Shown here: positions 8,738 through 17,610 of the stretch, piece by piece | Numbering within the stretch: the stretch's first letter is position 1 | Layout: each line of letters starts with the position of its first letter | Origin: Acidobacteriota bacterium | GTDB lineage: Bacteria > Acidobacteriota > Terriglobia > Acidiferrales > UBA7541 | Assembly: GCA_003223215.1 (NCBI GenBank) | Contig: QHYH01000087.1 | Span: forward strand, 1 to 64,000 | Direction: 5' to 3' | DNA length: 64,000 nt | The notes under the pieces: model-generated | Databases searched by the model: none | Seen by the model: the letters and a program-made list of their open reading frames with translations, nothing else | Told to the model about the DNA's origin: nothing | Made by a program: the position numbers and the translations under genes

Positions 8738-9295
8738 TCAGAAGTTGATGGCTGAGGCGAAATGGCAAGGCTTTCCGTCGGGTGGAAAGGCGGAATCTTT
8801 GAGTCTCTTCAGTTCGTCTTCAATCGCCGAAAAGTCAGGAGGTATTTTTTCCTCTTTACCTGCGAACTTGCCAACGCCAAACGTCCTGCTCGTCTTCGCC
8901 AGGCCGTCGTCAATTCTGATGGTGTGCAATTCCAATTCCTCGTTACCTTGTGCCGCATAAATGAAGATGAACTGCCTCTCGGGTAACTCGAAGAAATGTC
9001 TTTGGATAATCAATCGCACTAGGTTCTTCACCACGTCCTGGCTGACTTTGGCCCTACAAGTGGGAATGTCGGTCACAGGCATCGGACGGTCTGGGTGTGC
9101 CTGTAGAATTAGTGAACCATCGCCGCGCACGAAGAACAGTTGAACCCAACCCTTGTGGATTGGCGGTTGGTAGACTACCGTCAGCCTTTGCAGTGCCGCA
9201 TGGTCTTGGAGCAGTGGTTCCAGGTCAAGAGAGTGTCTTTCCGATTCAAACGCCTGCGGCAAGACGAACAGAAGGAAAGCGAGGACGACTCTCAT
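8738..9295 (-). CDS. Hypothetical secreted protein
   Basis: A 185-residue protein with a short N-terminal hydrophobic signal (MRVVLAFLLFVLPQAF). The body has mixed beta/alpha composition, LTVVYQPPIHKGWVQLFFV and FELPERQFIFIYAAQGNEEL, with no catalytic motif I recognise. The ending DELKRLKDSAFPP is helical. No neighbour suggests a role. The frame is intact and codon use fits the region, so it is probably a real lineage-specific gene. Confidence 0.6.
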   Translation of the reverse strand: MRVVLAFLLFVLPQAFESERHSLDLEPLLQDHAALQRLTVVYQPPIHKGWVQLFFVRGDGSLILQAHPDRPMPVTDIPTCRAKVSQDVVKNLVRLIIQRHFFELPERQFIFIYAAQGNEELELHTIRIDDGLAKTSRTFGVGKFAGKEEKIPPDFSAIEDELKRLKDSAFPPDGKPCHFASAINF

Positions 9296-9432
9296 ATCAG
9301 TACTCTTTTTGATTCCATTCTAACGCAGCCGAGTTGTCTATTCTTTGCCCCGAAGTGAGCCAAGTCCTGATAATGTCGCGTTACCGGTAAGGTTCGTACC
9401 ATCACCCTGACCGCAGACTTGCTCGCAACCCA

Positions 9433-9981
9433 CTAGCCCATCGCCGCTTCTAACTCTTCGTTAGCTTGGGCATTGAGATGAGGGCGAAGTCTTGCCACGA
9501 ACGCTTTGTCATGGACCAAGCCCCCGACCAAATCGCCCAAGGTTTCCTGCATCCAATACTCGCGACTCAATGCCATTTCGTTTGTGACTGAGTAGAACGA
9601 TTCAAAAAGACTTGGGTCATCGCGGCGACGAAGCACTTCTTCGGCGAGAAGAGCGGAAGAGGTATAGGGTTCGGGCACCACAGGGTCGAGATTTTCTGGG
9701 TCGCTAAAGAGATGGATGAGATTCGGAAAATGTCCCCGAAGATACCGCACCACATCTGCGGGTTGCATCATCGGAACGGGAACTGCATCGTAGAGCCCAT
9801 CGGGTCCAGAATATATCACCTTCCTGTTCAGGTCCTGGTTAGTCGGAAAATCGGTAAAGTTCGGGCCAGTACCCACTTCGGCGATAACCGCGTTAAATCG
9901 GGACATAGGCAGTCGGCCCGACCTCCTGCTCGCGATTATTTGGGAATAAGCCAGCGATAGCCCTGACGGCCCACATGCCAC
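9433..9981 (-). CDS. Hypothetical protein with a repeat-derived N-terminus
   Basis: The C-terminal 115 residues look like a genuine helical protein (DVVRYLRGHFPNLIHLFSD, LLAEEVLRRRDDPSLFESFY, TLGDLVGGLVHDKAFVARL). The part before it, about residues 26-53 (RFNAVIAEVGTGPNFTDFP), is encoded by an interspersed repeat that is noncoding elsewhere in the window. Either the repeat inserted and its frame was captured as a new N-terminus, or the true start is lost and this is a gene fragment. No function is recognised. Confidence 0.45.
   Translation of the reverse strand: MACGPSGLSLAYSQIIASRRSGRLPMSRFNAVIAEVGTGPNFTDFPTNQDLNRKVIYSGPDGLYDAVPVPMMQPADVVRYLRGHFPNLIHLFSDPENLDPVVPEPYTSSALLAEEVLRRRDDPSLFESFYSVTNEMALSREYWMQETLGDLVGGLVHDKAFVARLRPHLNAQANEELEAAMG
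9833..9905. repeat. Degenerate interspersed repeat, copy B, inside an open frame
   Basis: Best preserved copy: TCCTGGTTAGTCGGAAAATC, then AAAGTTCGGGCCAGTACC, ACTTCGGCGATAACCGCG. It lies within the minus-strand frame at 9433-9981. Confidence 0.6.
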
Positions 9982-10114
9982 GTCGGACAGTCTGGACCTG
10001 CCAAACTACGCTTTGAAATCAGCCTGGATTGGTTGTGAAAAAGGGCAGTCACTCGTTGCTTTCGGAGTCGTGCAATGGCTAACTATTAATATTATAGTTG
10101 CGGACATTCTGGCA

Positions 10115-10903
10115 ATGACCTTCAAAATGAAGCTATTTGCGATTCTTTGGCTGGCTGGGATGGTGGGTGTTCTCTCTATCCTGCTCATCGATTTGTCCGC
10201 TGTGATCGCCAGTCTTCCGGTGCGAGCGGGGACGAAGATCCCGCCAATCACGCCGGCCCTGAAGCTCCTAACCTTGGTTCAACCGGGGATTCTCTTGATC
10301 CTCGCGGTTCTACTAGGTGTCGCGCTGGCTCCTAAGGTCCGTCTCTCGTCGCCTATAGCTGAAGCGGCTGCTAGCGGCAGGCAGTTACGCCGGCCTCTAT
10401 TACCGCAAATCATTCCTGGTCTCCTTGGCGGTATGATGGGTGGCGTCGCCATTGTCTTGACGGCCCAACTTTGGAAACCGCTTCTAGCGCCTGAGGTGAT
10501 TGCGCGAATCGCAGGATTCGGCAAACTCCTACCGGTTCCGACGCGCCTGCTGTATGGCGGAATCACCGAAGAATTGCTGATGCGTTGGGCTCTGATGACG
10601 GTGCTTGTATGGGCAATCTGGCGGCTGTTTCAAAAGGGGCGAGAGCGGCCGAACTCCAGTTGCTATGTGAGTGCGATCCTGATTTCGTCGGTGGTATTCG
10701 GCGTTGGTCACTTGCCGGTGGCCTTCTTGGTGGTACCCAATGTCACGTTGTCCTTGGCTGGTTACGTAATCGTCGTAAATTCCGCATTTGGCTTCGTGGC
10801 AGGCTATCTGTACTGGAGGAAAGGGCTTGAATCGGCAATGATTGCCCATATGTGTACTCATCTTGTAATATTGACCGCGAGTTGTCTTGGAGCGTATTTT
10901 TGA
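10115..10903 (+). CDS. CPBP family intramembrane metalloprotease
   Basis: Polytopic membrane protein of the CAAX-protease/bacteriocin-processing family. The conserved motifs are in order: EELLMRW (EExxxR), then FGVGHLPVAF with the metal-binding His, then the late segment GYLYWRKGLESAMIAHMCTH with further His. About seven hydrophobic helices fit the fold. The Met at 10115 begins just before the first hydrophobic segment; an in-frame ATG at 10013 would add an unlikely polar extension. Substrates of such stand-alone members are unknown. The next gene is on the same strand, after about 80 bases. Confidence 0.85.
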   Translation: MTFKMKLFAILWLAGMVGVLSILLIDLSAVIASLPVRAGTKIPPITPALKLLTLVQPGILLILAVLLGVALAPKVRLSSPIAEAAASGRQLRRPLLPQIIPGLLGGMMGGVAIVLTAQLWKPLLAPEVIARIAGFGKLLPVPTRLLYGGITEELLMRWALMTVLVWAIWRLFQKGRERPNSSCYVSAILISSVVFGVGHLPVAFLVVPNVTLSLAGYVIVVNSAFGFVAGYLYWRKGLESAMIAHMCTHLVILTASCLGAYF

Positions 10904-10983
10904 GCTCACACAGTTGAAGCATTCGTGGTCAGGGTTCTGAATTTCTGAACCTTTGGTAAGGGCGGCGGCAGATGGAGGAAAGC

Positions 10984-11355
10984 ATGATCAGGAGCCGAAC
11001 TGCTTTTGTTTTCTTACTCGTTTGCGGTCTCGTAGTCCTCGGATCAGTGTCGGGTCAGCAAACGGACGCATCCCGCCCCGGTTGGATCAGTGACGAGAGT
11101 TGCGGAACCCAACATACGAAGCCGGGTCGCGCGGATTGTGTGCAGAAATGCTGGCGTGGAGGTGCTTCGGTGGGGCACCCGGAATGGAAACCCCAACGGG
11201 CCGTCTTTGTGGCAGACGATGATCAAGGAATCTGGATTGTCGGCAACCCTGAAGCCGTTAGGAACTTGCCTGCTACACACGTGGTGCTGGCAGGCAAATT
11301 CGACTGTGCGAGGAAGACCATTCACGTCGAGAAGATCGCACCTGCTGCGCACTAG
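10984..11355 (+). CDS. Hypothetical secreted protein
   Basis: A 123-residue exported protein: signal peptide MIRSRTAFVFLLVCGLVVLG, then GWISDESCGTQHTKPGRADC and VFVADDDQGIWIVGNPEAV. The Cys spacing (DESCG, RADCVQKCW, FDCARK) suggests disulfides or metal binding. The ATG at 10984 is chosen because GGAGG ends 5 bases before it; the ATG at 10972 would contain that site. I recall this domain pattern from acidobacterial secreted proteins, without a known function. Confidence 0.7.
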   Translation: MIRSRTAFVFLLVCGLVVLGSVSGQQTDASRPGWISDESCGTQHTKPGRADCVQKCWRGGASVGHPEWKPQRAVFVADDDQGIWIVGNPEAVRNLPATHVVLAGKFDCARKTIHVEKIAPAAH

Positions 11356-11371
11356 CGCGGTCCAAAGTACG

Positions 11372-11418
11372 GGTCACATCCTGGTAAGTTCGCGTAATCG
11401 GACGTGTTCGGTCCAGTG
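11372..11418. repeat. Degenerate interspersed repeat, copy C
   Basis: TCCTGGTAAGTTCGCGTAAT, then CGGACGTGTTCGGTCCAGTG, aligns with the left half of the copy at 9833-9905. It lies between two convergent genes. Confidence 0.5.
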
Positions 11419-11443
11419 TCCACATGGCAGTAGCACCTTGGCG

Positions 11444-13108
11444 CTAGTGGCTATTTGCAAGAGGCGGCGGTTCGGTTAATGGAAGATCGACCGTGATTGG
11501 GGCGTGATCAGATAGGGATTCCTCGGGACCGCTGTTGAGTTCCATTAGTGTCCAGGCGAAGTGCGGAGCGAACTGATATTTCCCACCGGGTTTTCGGGAA
11601 TCAGTAGCGAGACCCTTGACGAAGAACCAGTCGAGTCTGTATTCACCGAACAACCCGCCGTAGGTCTTGGCGAGCGCAAAAGTATAGCGGAATCCTTTGC
11701 TGCTGCGCTGGTTGGAATCGCTGAGCGTGCCGCCTCTGCCTTCAGCGCTGCGCTCGTCCTCACCGCGAAAATCGAAAACATGGCCATCGTCGAATCGAAA
11801 CTTGTTGCTCTCCTCAAAAAGCTTAGCATCTTTCTTGCGGGAGACTATGGGCACATCAAAGCCAGTAGGATCATTCTTATTACGCATGATGTTGACGGGC
11901 ATGAACAGGATGGTAGGCGCCCCGGTGGACCATTTGACAGCTTGAATGGCCCATTTGTCGTAATCCTTGACGCGATCGGTGAGCACCTTGGAGACCGACA
12001 CTGGGGCGTTGTCGGTGCCGGTCGTGTTCAAATCACCGCCGAGAATAACGGGATTATGGTCGGTGCGGATCCAGTCGAGGATTTGCATGGCCTGTTTAGC
12101 GCGGCACCCGGGCTTACATTTGTTCTCAAGGTGAGGGGCGACAACGGTTACAGCGCCGGTGGGAGATTCGGGTACAGCGAGTTCGACGAAAAGCGCTGTG
12201 CGGCCGCCTCGCCGAATCTCGCGGGCAATTCTTTCCATGAAGGCGACGTTGGCAGCTTTGCGGCGCCCGGCCTCCAGCTTGGAAATTTCCTTTTTTTCGC
12301 TAGCGTACCAGTCATAACAAACGGAAAGCGGGCGCAGCGAGGCTTTACGAATGGGATAGCGGCTTAGGACCGCCGTGCCGTGCATGCCGAGATATCTGGA
12401 TTTGTCCGCATCAAAGGATTTCTGAATGTCGGCTTGAGCCTCCTTGTCTTCCAACTCGACTTTTTCTAGGCCGAGATTCAGGGGATCGAGTTCCAGGAAC
12501 TCGACACCATAGGCGTAATTCATATTGAGAGCTTTGGCAAGGTCGCGCGTGACATCACGATAGTCGGTGCGGGTAACTCCATAGTCGACCTCGTTGAGAA
12601 TGAGGACATCCGCGGGTTGGAGGACGTCGAGTTGCTGCTTCACGACCTTTAGCTGGTCGGAAGTCAGAGGTTTGGTCTTGGGATCCTTCTTTTCAGCAAG
12701 GACCTGATCAAACTTTTCCGGCTCAGAGAGCGCGATACGAATCTGATCGAAGTGAATACCGCGTTCAATGTTCCAGCAAATGGCGCGAAGCAAGGGGCCA
12801 AGTTCCGGCGAAGAGGGACGCTTCGGCTTGGCACCCTTGAAATAGGCCTCGTTGTTGAGAAAAGGAGTGTTAAGGAGATGTTCGAGTTTTTCCGCAAGTG
12901 CGGGTGAAGGAGGATCATTCTTTTCGAGGTCTACAAGTTCTCCGAACGTGAACAGGTCGGGCTTGGAAAAGCGAACGAAGTCGTCTTGCGCTGCAACGAG
13001 GTGATGGGAGGCTGCAAGGACAAAGAGAAATGAGAGACCGGCGACAACACAGCTAGAGCACAATAAGGACACGCGAGGCGTCGCCGCCTTGAAGATTGGT
13101 CGACCCAT
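11444..13108 (-). CDS. Secreted endonuclease/exonuclease/phosphatase-fold hydrolase
   Basis: Exported 554-residue member of the DNase I-like metallohydrolase superfamily. A signal peptide ends near HHLVAAQ. Fold motifs appear in order: RAICWNIERG (N for metal), LNEVDYG (catalytic Glu), GTAVLSRYPI, GGDLNTTGTDN (DxN), and the terminal SLSDHAPITVDL (SDH). It could cleave nucleic acid, phospholipid or a sugar phosphate; sequence does not decide. GGAGGG lies 9 bases before the ATG. The long helical insert after the first motif is unusual for the smaller members. Confidence 0.87.
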   Translation of the reverse strand: MGRPIFKAATPRVSLLCSSCVVAGLSFLFVLAASHHLVAAQDDFVRFSKPDLFTFGELVDLEKNDPPSPALAEKLEHLLNTPFLNNEAYFKGAKPKRPSSPELGPLLRAICWNIERGIHFDQIRIALSEPEKFDQVLAEKKDPKTKPLTSDQLKVVKQQLDVLQPADVLILNEVDYGVTRTDYRDVTRDLAKALNMNYAYGVEFLELDPLNLGLEKVELEDKEAQADIQKSFDADKSRYLGMHGTAVLSRYPIRKASLRPLSVCYDWYASEKKEISKLEAGRRKAANVAFMERIAREIRRGGRTALFVELAVPESPTGAVTVVAPHLENKCKPGCRAKQAMQILDWIRTDHNPVILGGDLNTTGTDNAPVSVSKVLTDRVKDYDKWAIQAVKWSTGAPTILFMPVNIMRNKNDPTGFDVPIVSRKKDAKLFEESNKFRFDDGHVFDFRGEDERSAEGRGGTLSDSNQRSSKGFRYTFALAKTYGGLFGEYRLDWFFVKGLATDSRKPGGKYQFAPHFAWTLMELNSGPEESLSDHAPITVDLPLTEPPPLANSH

Positions 13109-13293
13109 AGTCTAATTCCCTCCATGAAAAACGCAAGCGGGATGGCTGGGAGCATACCACCATCAATGCGTTTCGCCTCGAATTTCGGGACTATCCTACG
13201 CCTGACCTCCCGCCGCGCGGTTCTCCGGAAACAGGCATCCAGACGACGTCGCTCGCCTGCTGCGTCAGGCGGCAAGATGCAGCAAACAGGGAA

Positions 13294-13734
13294 ATGCCCT
13301 ACGGGTATCGGCTCGATGTGAGCGGTGGTGACTATGCACTCGTACCCACAAGGACGCGGAATTCAAACGGTGATCTTGAAGATTTACTGCCACTGCTAGA
13401 TCGGAACGTGACTATTCCTTTGGGGACGCGCAGGATTGCTGAATACGCAAATCTGATGACAGACGAACTTAGCAAGCAGACAGGGTTGCACATCGGTTGC
13501 TGTCAAAGGTTAGTGGCAGGAGTTCCCTGGGGGATGGCGAAAGTCAGGTTTGAAGCCGACAACAAGCCTGCCCGCGAGGTCTTGAAGTGGCTCATCCTCA
13601 GTGAGCAGCAAGCGAACTCCCAAGCATCCAGTAGGCACCCCGATTACGACCATTGGGTCGTCAGCTGTGACGGAACGGGAGCCCCATGGTGCTTCATAGA
13701 GGTCGAAGGTAAGTTCTCGTCACGGTGCCCATAG
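13294..13734 (+). CDS. Hypothetical protein, possibly N-terminally truncated
   Basis: A 146-residue protein with coherent composition (LLPLLDRNVTIPLGTRRIAE, YANLMTDELSKQTGLHIGCC, VPWGMAKVRFEADNKPAREV). The last part has WCFIEVEG before a short tail. No catalytic motif is seen. No ribosome site precedes the ATG, and the protein begins within what looks like a structured domain, so the 5' part may be lost. Confidence 0.5.
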   Translation: MPYGYRLDVSGGDYALVPTRTRNSNGDLEDLLPLLDRNVTIPLGTRRIAEYANLMTDELSKQTGLHIGCCQRLVAGVPWGMAKVRFEADNKPAREVLKWLILSEQQANSQASSRHPDYDHWVVSCDGTGAPWCFIEVEGKFSSRCP

Positions 13735-13922
13735 CACCAGTCATTTTCCTTTCGATGATTATTGTCGTCAGGCGATTTCACTCAGTCCGCCGTCTCGCTT
13801 CTTTGGGCGAATCACGAGCAAACTCGAAGTAATCGAACAAGCCTGGTAAGTTAACAAAGAGGTTAATTATACAATTACTTACTAGCGTTAATCAGGCCTG
13901 TGCACGGAGCTAATTCCAAGCA

Positions 13923-14240
13923 CAGAGGTCTTAGCAAACAGCCACGCTGAAAAGGGTGTCTTCATAGGTCCCACAAAAATAAGCGCTTACACGAGGGAGA
14001 ATCCAAAATAATTTCTTGTGGGTTTTCGGCCGGGCCGTTTTCTGATTCAAGAGCAGGCGGCACATTTCGGCTCTTGAGTTGCAGTTCCAAGGTTACGGGC
14101 TGCATGTGGTTGAGGTCCTCGCATAGGTGCCGGGCAGCATAGTCGATTTCGCGATTCGTAGATCCGCTACCATGTCCAGTAGGACCCACAAGAAATTGTC
14201 TTAAAACGCGCGAGAAGGTGGCTGTTTGCTAAGACCTCTG
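13923..14240. mobile_element. MITE-like element, 23-bp terminal inverted repeats, 5-bp target duplication
   Basis: Perfect 23-bp inverted repeats bound the segment: 13923-13945 (begins CAGAGGTCTTAGCAAACAGC) and its exact reverse complement at 14218-14240. The bases directly outside are AAGCA on both sides (13918-13922 and 14241-14245), as expected of a target duplication. At 318 bp it is too short for a transposase. The 75-codon minus frame inside shows no transposase motif. It was probably moved by a transposase elsewhere in the genome. Confidence 0.75.
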
Positions 14241-14269
14241 AAGCAACGAACGTCTCTGATTGGGTTGAC

Positions 14270-14974
14270 CTACCCGGCGGTTTGCCGAGCCTCGAGAACT
14301 GGCTGCGTTTTGGTAGAGCGAACCTTCTCTAGTTCGTACGCGAGCCCTGTTACGTCGAACTGTGTTGTGACCCCGGGTTCGACTTCTAAAAGCATCGTCT
14401 TGTGCTCCATCATATCTTGAATAAGGAGTTGGTCACCTCCAACAGAAGCACTGGTGGGGCCTTCCAGCACTGGACCGATGGGAACGTCTGTCTTGGCGGG
14501 GTATGACCATAAGACGCTGTATAGGTTCTCCGTGGCGAACCCCAGTTGGTCCCACTCGATGCGTTTCTCTAGTCCGTCCTCAAATTTCACACGGAGATAC
14601 ATTAACTTGCCTTTGGCCGGCAGGTTATGGACTGACTCCCAGTGCCCGTGCCTGACGAAAGACAAAAAAGAATACGATCCCTTCTGGAGAACGATTAAAT
14701 CAAATTTGCGGTCTAACGAAGTACGCTTCAGCGTAACAGCGTTGCCGACCCCGTCTTTGACATTTTCAGAGCGCCAGGCTTGCTGCTTTGTCTGTCCGAC
14801 CGACGGTACGGAAAGCGCAGGCGCTGGCTCTACAGCGGGAGAGGTACTGGCTGGCGCAACCGACGCCTTCACCACTGCCGGTGCGCTTTTCGAGACGGCT
14901 TTCTCGGAATTTCCTGAGCAGCCTAAAATAGTAAACAGTATGCCTGTCGACACCAATAAAAGGACCCTTGTCAT
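14270..14974 (-). CDS. Hypothetical lipoprotein
   Basis: A 234-residue lipoprotein with lipobox ILGC (signal peptidase II cleavage before Cys19). A low-complexity Ala/Pro/Ser/Val linker spans about residues 25-60. The globular part includes KFDLIVLQKGSYSFLSFVRH and KLMYLRVKFEDGLEKRIEW, beta-rich and resembling a domain of soluble ligand-binding lipoproteins. No enzymatic motif is seen. A GGAG site precedes the start. Confidence 0.65.
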   Translation of the reverse strand: MTRVLLLVSTGILFTILGCSGNSEKAVSKSAPAVVKASVAPASTSPAVEPAPALSVPSVGQTKQQAWRSENVKDGVGNAVTLKRTSLDRKFDLIVLQKGSYSFLSFVRHGHWESVHNLPAKGKLMYLRVKFEDGLEKRIEWDQLGFATENLYSVLWSYPAKTDVPIGPVLEGPTSASVGGDQLLIQDMMEHKTMLLEVEPGVTTQFDVTGLAYELEKVRSTKTQPVLEARQTAG

Positions 14975-15134
14975 CCTTGTCTCCTCACAAACTGTTCGAC
15001 GATTGTCAAAGGCTCAATGTTTTAAGTTTGAGGTTCTTTGTGCAAACCTCGAATAGCCCGAAGGTACAGGTGTGCTCATGTGTGAAACTGACGGTTCCCA
15101 CACACTATAAAAGGGCGCCCCTTTGGAGTAGGTT

Positions 15135-15284
15135 TTGAGTGCGAGCTCGATTCTGCAGTTCATCGACGGGCTGCGCGGAGATGTGCGCGTCACGTTTGAA
15201 GAAGGAACCTGGGCAGCCTGGTTGTACGAGCCAGGTCCGTGTGCGGTTGTGATTTTAGGAAAATGTGAAAGAATGACTCAGTGA
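15135..15284 (+). pseudogene. IS110-family transposase N-terminal remnant
   Basis: The frame reads ILQFIDGLRGDVRVTFEEGT then WAAWLYEPG, which matches the early part of IS110-type (DEDD) transposases, where VTFEEGT-x-AxWLYDLL is conserved. It stops at 15284 and no later domain is present. Confidence 0.55.
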
Positions 15285-15331
15285 ACTGGCCACGAGACTG
15301 ACCGAACGACAGTTCTTGACTGGATGGCAAA

Positions 15332-17089
15332 ATGCAGATTCGCCATCTTCCGACGACATGCCACCTGCGCGCCTATCAAAGCGAAGCGTTGAATGCGGTT
15401 TGCGATGCCTACCGGTCCGGCAAACGGCGTGTGATCGTTTCATTGCCCACGGGCACCGGGAAAACGGTGGTGTTCGCTCATTTCCCGCGCGTTCTCAAGA
15501 TGAAGAAACGATTACTCGTGCTCGCCCATCGGGAGGAACTGCTGCTGCAGGCGCGGGATAAGTTTCGATCCATTGATCCCGAATTGAAGGTGGAGATTGA
15601 ACAAGCCGGCAGTCGCGCCGCTGACGATGCGAAGGTGGTCATTGCTTCCGTACCAACGTTAGCTCGCAGCGGCGCTCGCTTGTCGCGGCTGCAGCCGGAT
15701 GAGTTCTCCATCGTGGTTGTTGATGAAGCGCACCACGCAGTCGCACCTAGCTACCGGCGCATCTTCGATCACTTCGGCCTGTTCGAACCCAACGTTTCCC
15801 GCTACCTGATCGGTTTCACTGCCACGCCGCGGCGCGGTGATAAGCAAGGACTCGGCGAAGTATTTCAGGAGGTCTGTTACGCACGGGACATGCGCGAGAT
15901 GATTGCGGACCGTTACCTGTGTCCCATTACAGGCTGGCGCGTGGCCAGCGATTTGTCCCTTGATCACGTGAAAGTCCGACATGGCGATTTTATCGAAAGC
16001 CAGCTCGCACACGCGGTGAATATACCCCTGCGCAACAGTTTGCTGGTGAAAGCCTATCGAGATTTCGCACCGGGAAGACGCGCTATCGTCTTCTGCGTGG
16101 ACGTGGCGCACGCTAAGGACGTGCATCGCGTGTTTGCCGAGGCCGGGATTCGAGCGGCGACGGTCTGGGGCGCACTTTCAAGAGATCAGCGCCGCTCGAC
16201 TCTAGCGGCGTTCTCGGCAGGAGAGATCGATGTAGTTACCAACTGTAATGTGCTGACCGAGGGTTTTGATGAACCGCGCGTCGATTGCGTAATCATGGCG
16301 CGGCCGACGAAATCGAAGCTGCTTTACGCGCAAATGCTCGGGCGCGGCACGCGGCTGCATCCTGGAAAGAAGGACCTCGTGGTCATCGACGTTGCCGACA
16401 ACTCCAGAACCCATCAATTGCCGGGCTTGCACACCTTGTTCAATTTGCCGCTCAACATGAATCTGAAGGGCGGCAATGCCCTGGAGGTCGAACGACAGAT
16501 CGAACGATTCAATCGGACGCAGCCGTGGATCGATATATCGCGCATCCGGACACCTGAAGATCTCAAGGTCGCTGCGGAACGGATTGAGTTCTTCAACTTC
16601 GACCCGCCAGCGGAAATACGGGCCTACACACAGAATACGTGGCAGGCCGTGCCCGCAGGATACCGGCTCGGCCTCCCCGAGGGCGAATGGATTTCGATCG
16701 AGCCCAATCTCCTCGACGCGTGGGATATTCGACTTTCCTCGGTTCGCCAGAGCTCAGTATTATTGTTGAGTCGCGCCACAAGTCTGGCCGCGGCGGTTGC
16801 ATCCGCGGACCGTTTTGTGGTCCTCCATCGTCCCGACGCGCGGCGGCTGGTTGAACGCTCGGCCCACTGGAGAAACGAACTCCCCAGCGACAAACAAAAA
16901 CAGGTTCTTGCCCTTAACAGGATTCCCGTGCCCCAAGGGCTTACACGCGGGCAGGCCGCCCAAATGATCTCGCAACTTGTGTCTGCGCACCGGGCTCCGG
17001 CAAACACGCAAACGACGAACGCTCCTGCTAACAACCAGGACCTGAAATCCCGCAGTCGAGCCCGCGAGACCTATCACTCAAAATCGTAG
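15332..17089 (+). CDS. DEAD/DEAH-box SF2 helicase
   Basis: ATP-dependent superfamily 2 helicase of 585 residues. Domain 1: Q-like LRAYQSEAL, Walker A LPTGTGKT, Walker B VVVDEAHH, motif III FTATPRR. Domain 2: AIVFCVDVAHA, NVLTEGFDEP and motif VI MLGRGTRLHPGK. This layout matches the SSL2/type III restriction-like (ResIII plus Helicase_C) group. The C-terminal 190 residues are less conserved and end in a polar tail. No methylase or nuclease partner lies beside it, so a restriction role is not supported; a stand-alone repair or defence helicase is possible. Confidence 0.9.
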   Translation: MQIRHLPTTCHLRAYQSEALNAVCDAYRSGKRRVIVSLPTGTGKTVVFAHFPRVLKMKKRLLVLAHREELLLQARDKFRSIDPELKVEIEQAGSRAADDAKVVIASVPTLARSGARLSRLQPDEFSIVVVDEAHHAVAPSYRRIFDHFGLFEPNVSRYLIGFTATPRRGDKQGLGEVFQEVCYARDMREMIADRYLCPITGWRVASDLSLDHVKVRHGDFIESQLAHAVNIPLRNSLLVKAYRDFAPGRRAIVFCVDVAHAKDVHRVFAEAGIRAATVWGALSRDQRRSTLAAFSAGEIDVVTNCNVLTEGFDEPRVDCVIMARPTKSKLLYAQMLGRGTRLHPGKKDLVVIDVADNSRTHQLPGLHTLFNLPLNMNLKGGNALEVERQIERFNRTQPWIDISRIRTPEDLKVAAERIEFFNFDPPAEIRAYTQNTWQAVPAGYRLGLPEGEWISIEPNLLDAWDIRLSSVRQSSVLLLSRATSLAAAVASADRFVVLHRPDARRLVERSAHWRNELPSDKQKQVLALNRIPVPQGLTRGQAAQMISQLVSAHRAPANTQTTNAPANNQDLKSRSRARETYHSKS

Positions 17090-17182
17090 GCGGTCACCGA
17101 GCTCGGATCGAACCCTTGCGCGCCGGGTCAGCCGTTTTCACGCGTAATCCGCGCCGAAGCCGGGTAGGCAGCCCTGTGTGCA

Positions 17183-17452
17183 TCAGGCTCCGTAGCATCT
17201 TTTCCATTTCTTGCCACTACCGCACGGGCACGGGTCGTTGCAATTCTGGTCGTCCGCGAAGGAATTGTCTGCGTTTTCAAGGTGCGGGCACACAACTGCC
17301 TCAGCAGTGAGTGACGCATGGACAATAGCGAATCTAAGCTCCGCACGGGCTTTTTTCAGCGATTCCAACAAACTCTGTTCGGAGTACCAAGGGTTCTTTT
17401 CTGCCTCGAGCCGACCGGCCTTGCTGTCTCGATATTGGTAAGAGATCGACAC
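17183..17452 (-). CDS. SEC-C motif protein
   Basis: A small protein of 89 residues ending in DPCPCGSGKKWKRCYG, the zinc-binding SEC-C motif (CxCxSGxxxxxCC/H-type) found at the SecA C-terminus and on many small proteins. The rest is helical and charged. It starts with GTG. It probably binds zinc and a nucleic acid or protein partner; function is not known. Confidence 0.65.
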   Translation of the reverse strand: MSISYQYRDSKAGRLEAEKNPWYSEQSLLESLKKARAELRFAIVHASLTAEAVVCPHLENADNSFADDQNCNDPCPCGSGKKWKRCYGA

Positions 17453-17610
17453 AGTCGGCCGGAGGGCGTCCTGTCCCGCTTCCTGGCGAAGGCGAATTGA
17501 ACGATAGAACAGCTTCCTGGCACAGGCGTTTCGGATTGCAGCAGTATCGGTCGTTGATCAGCCAAGTTTCCTGTTCATGAGTAAACTCAAGCCTCCTGGC
17601 AAAGGGGAAA

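Noticed and set aside
13962-14189. Transposase in the MITE
   Set aside because: 75 codons without a catalytic motif; the element is too short to be autonomous.
15332-17089. Type III restriction helicase subunit
   Set aside because: No methyltransferase or nuclease partner beside it.
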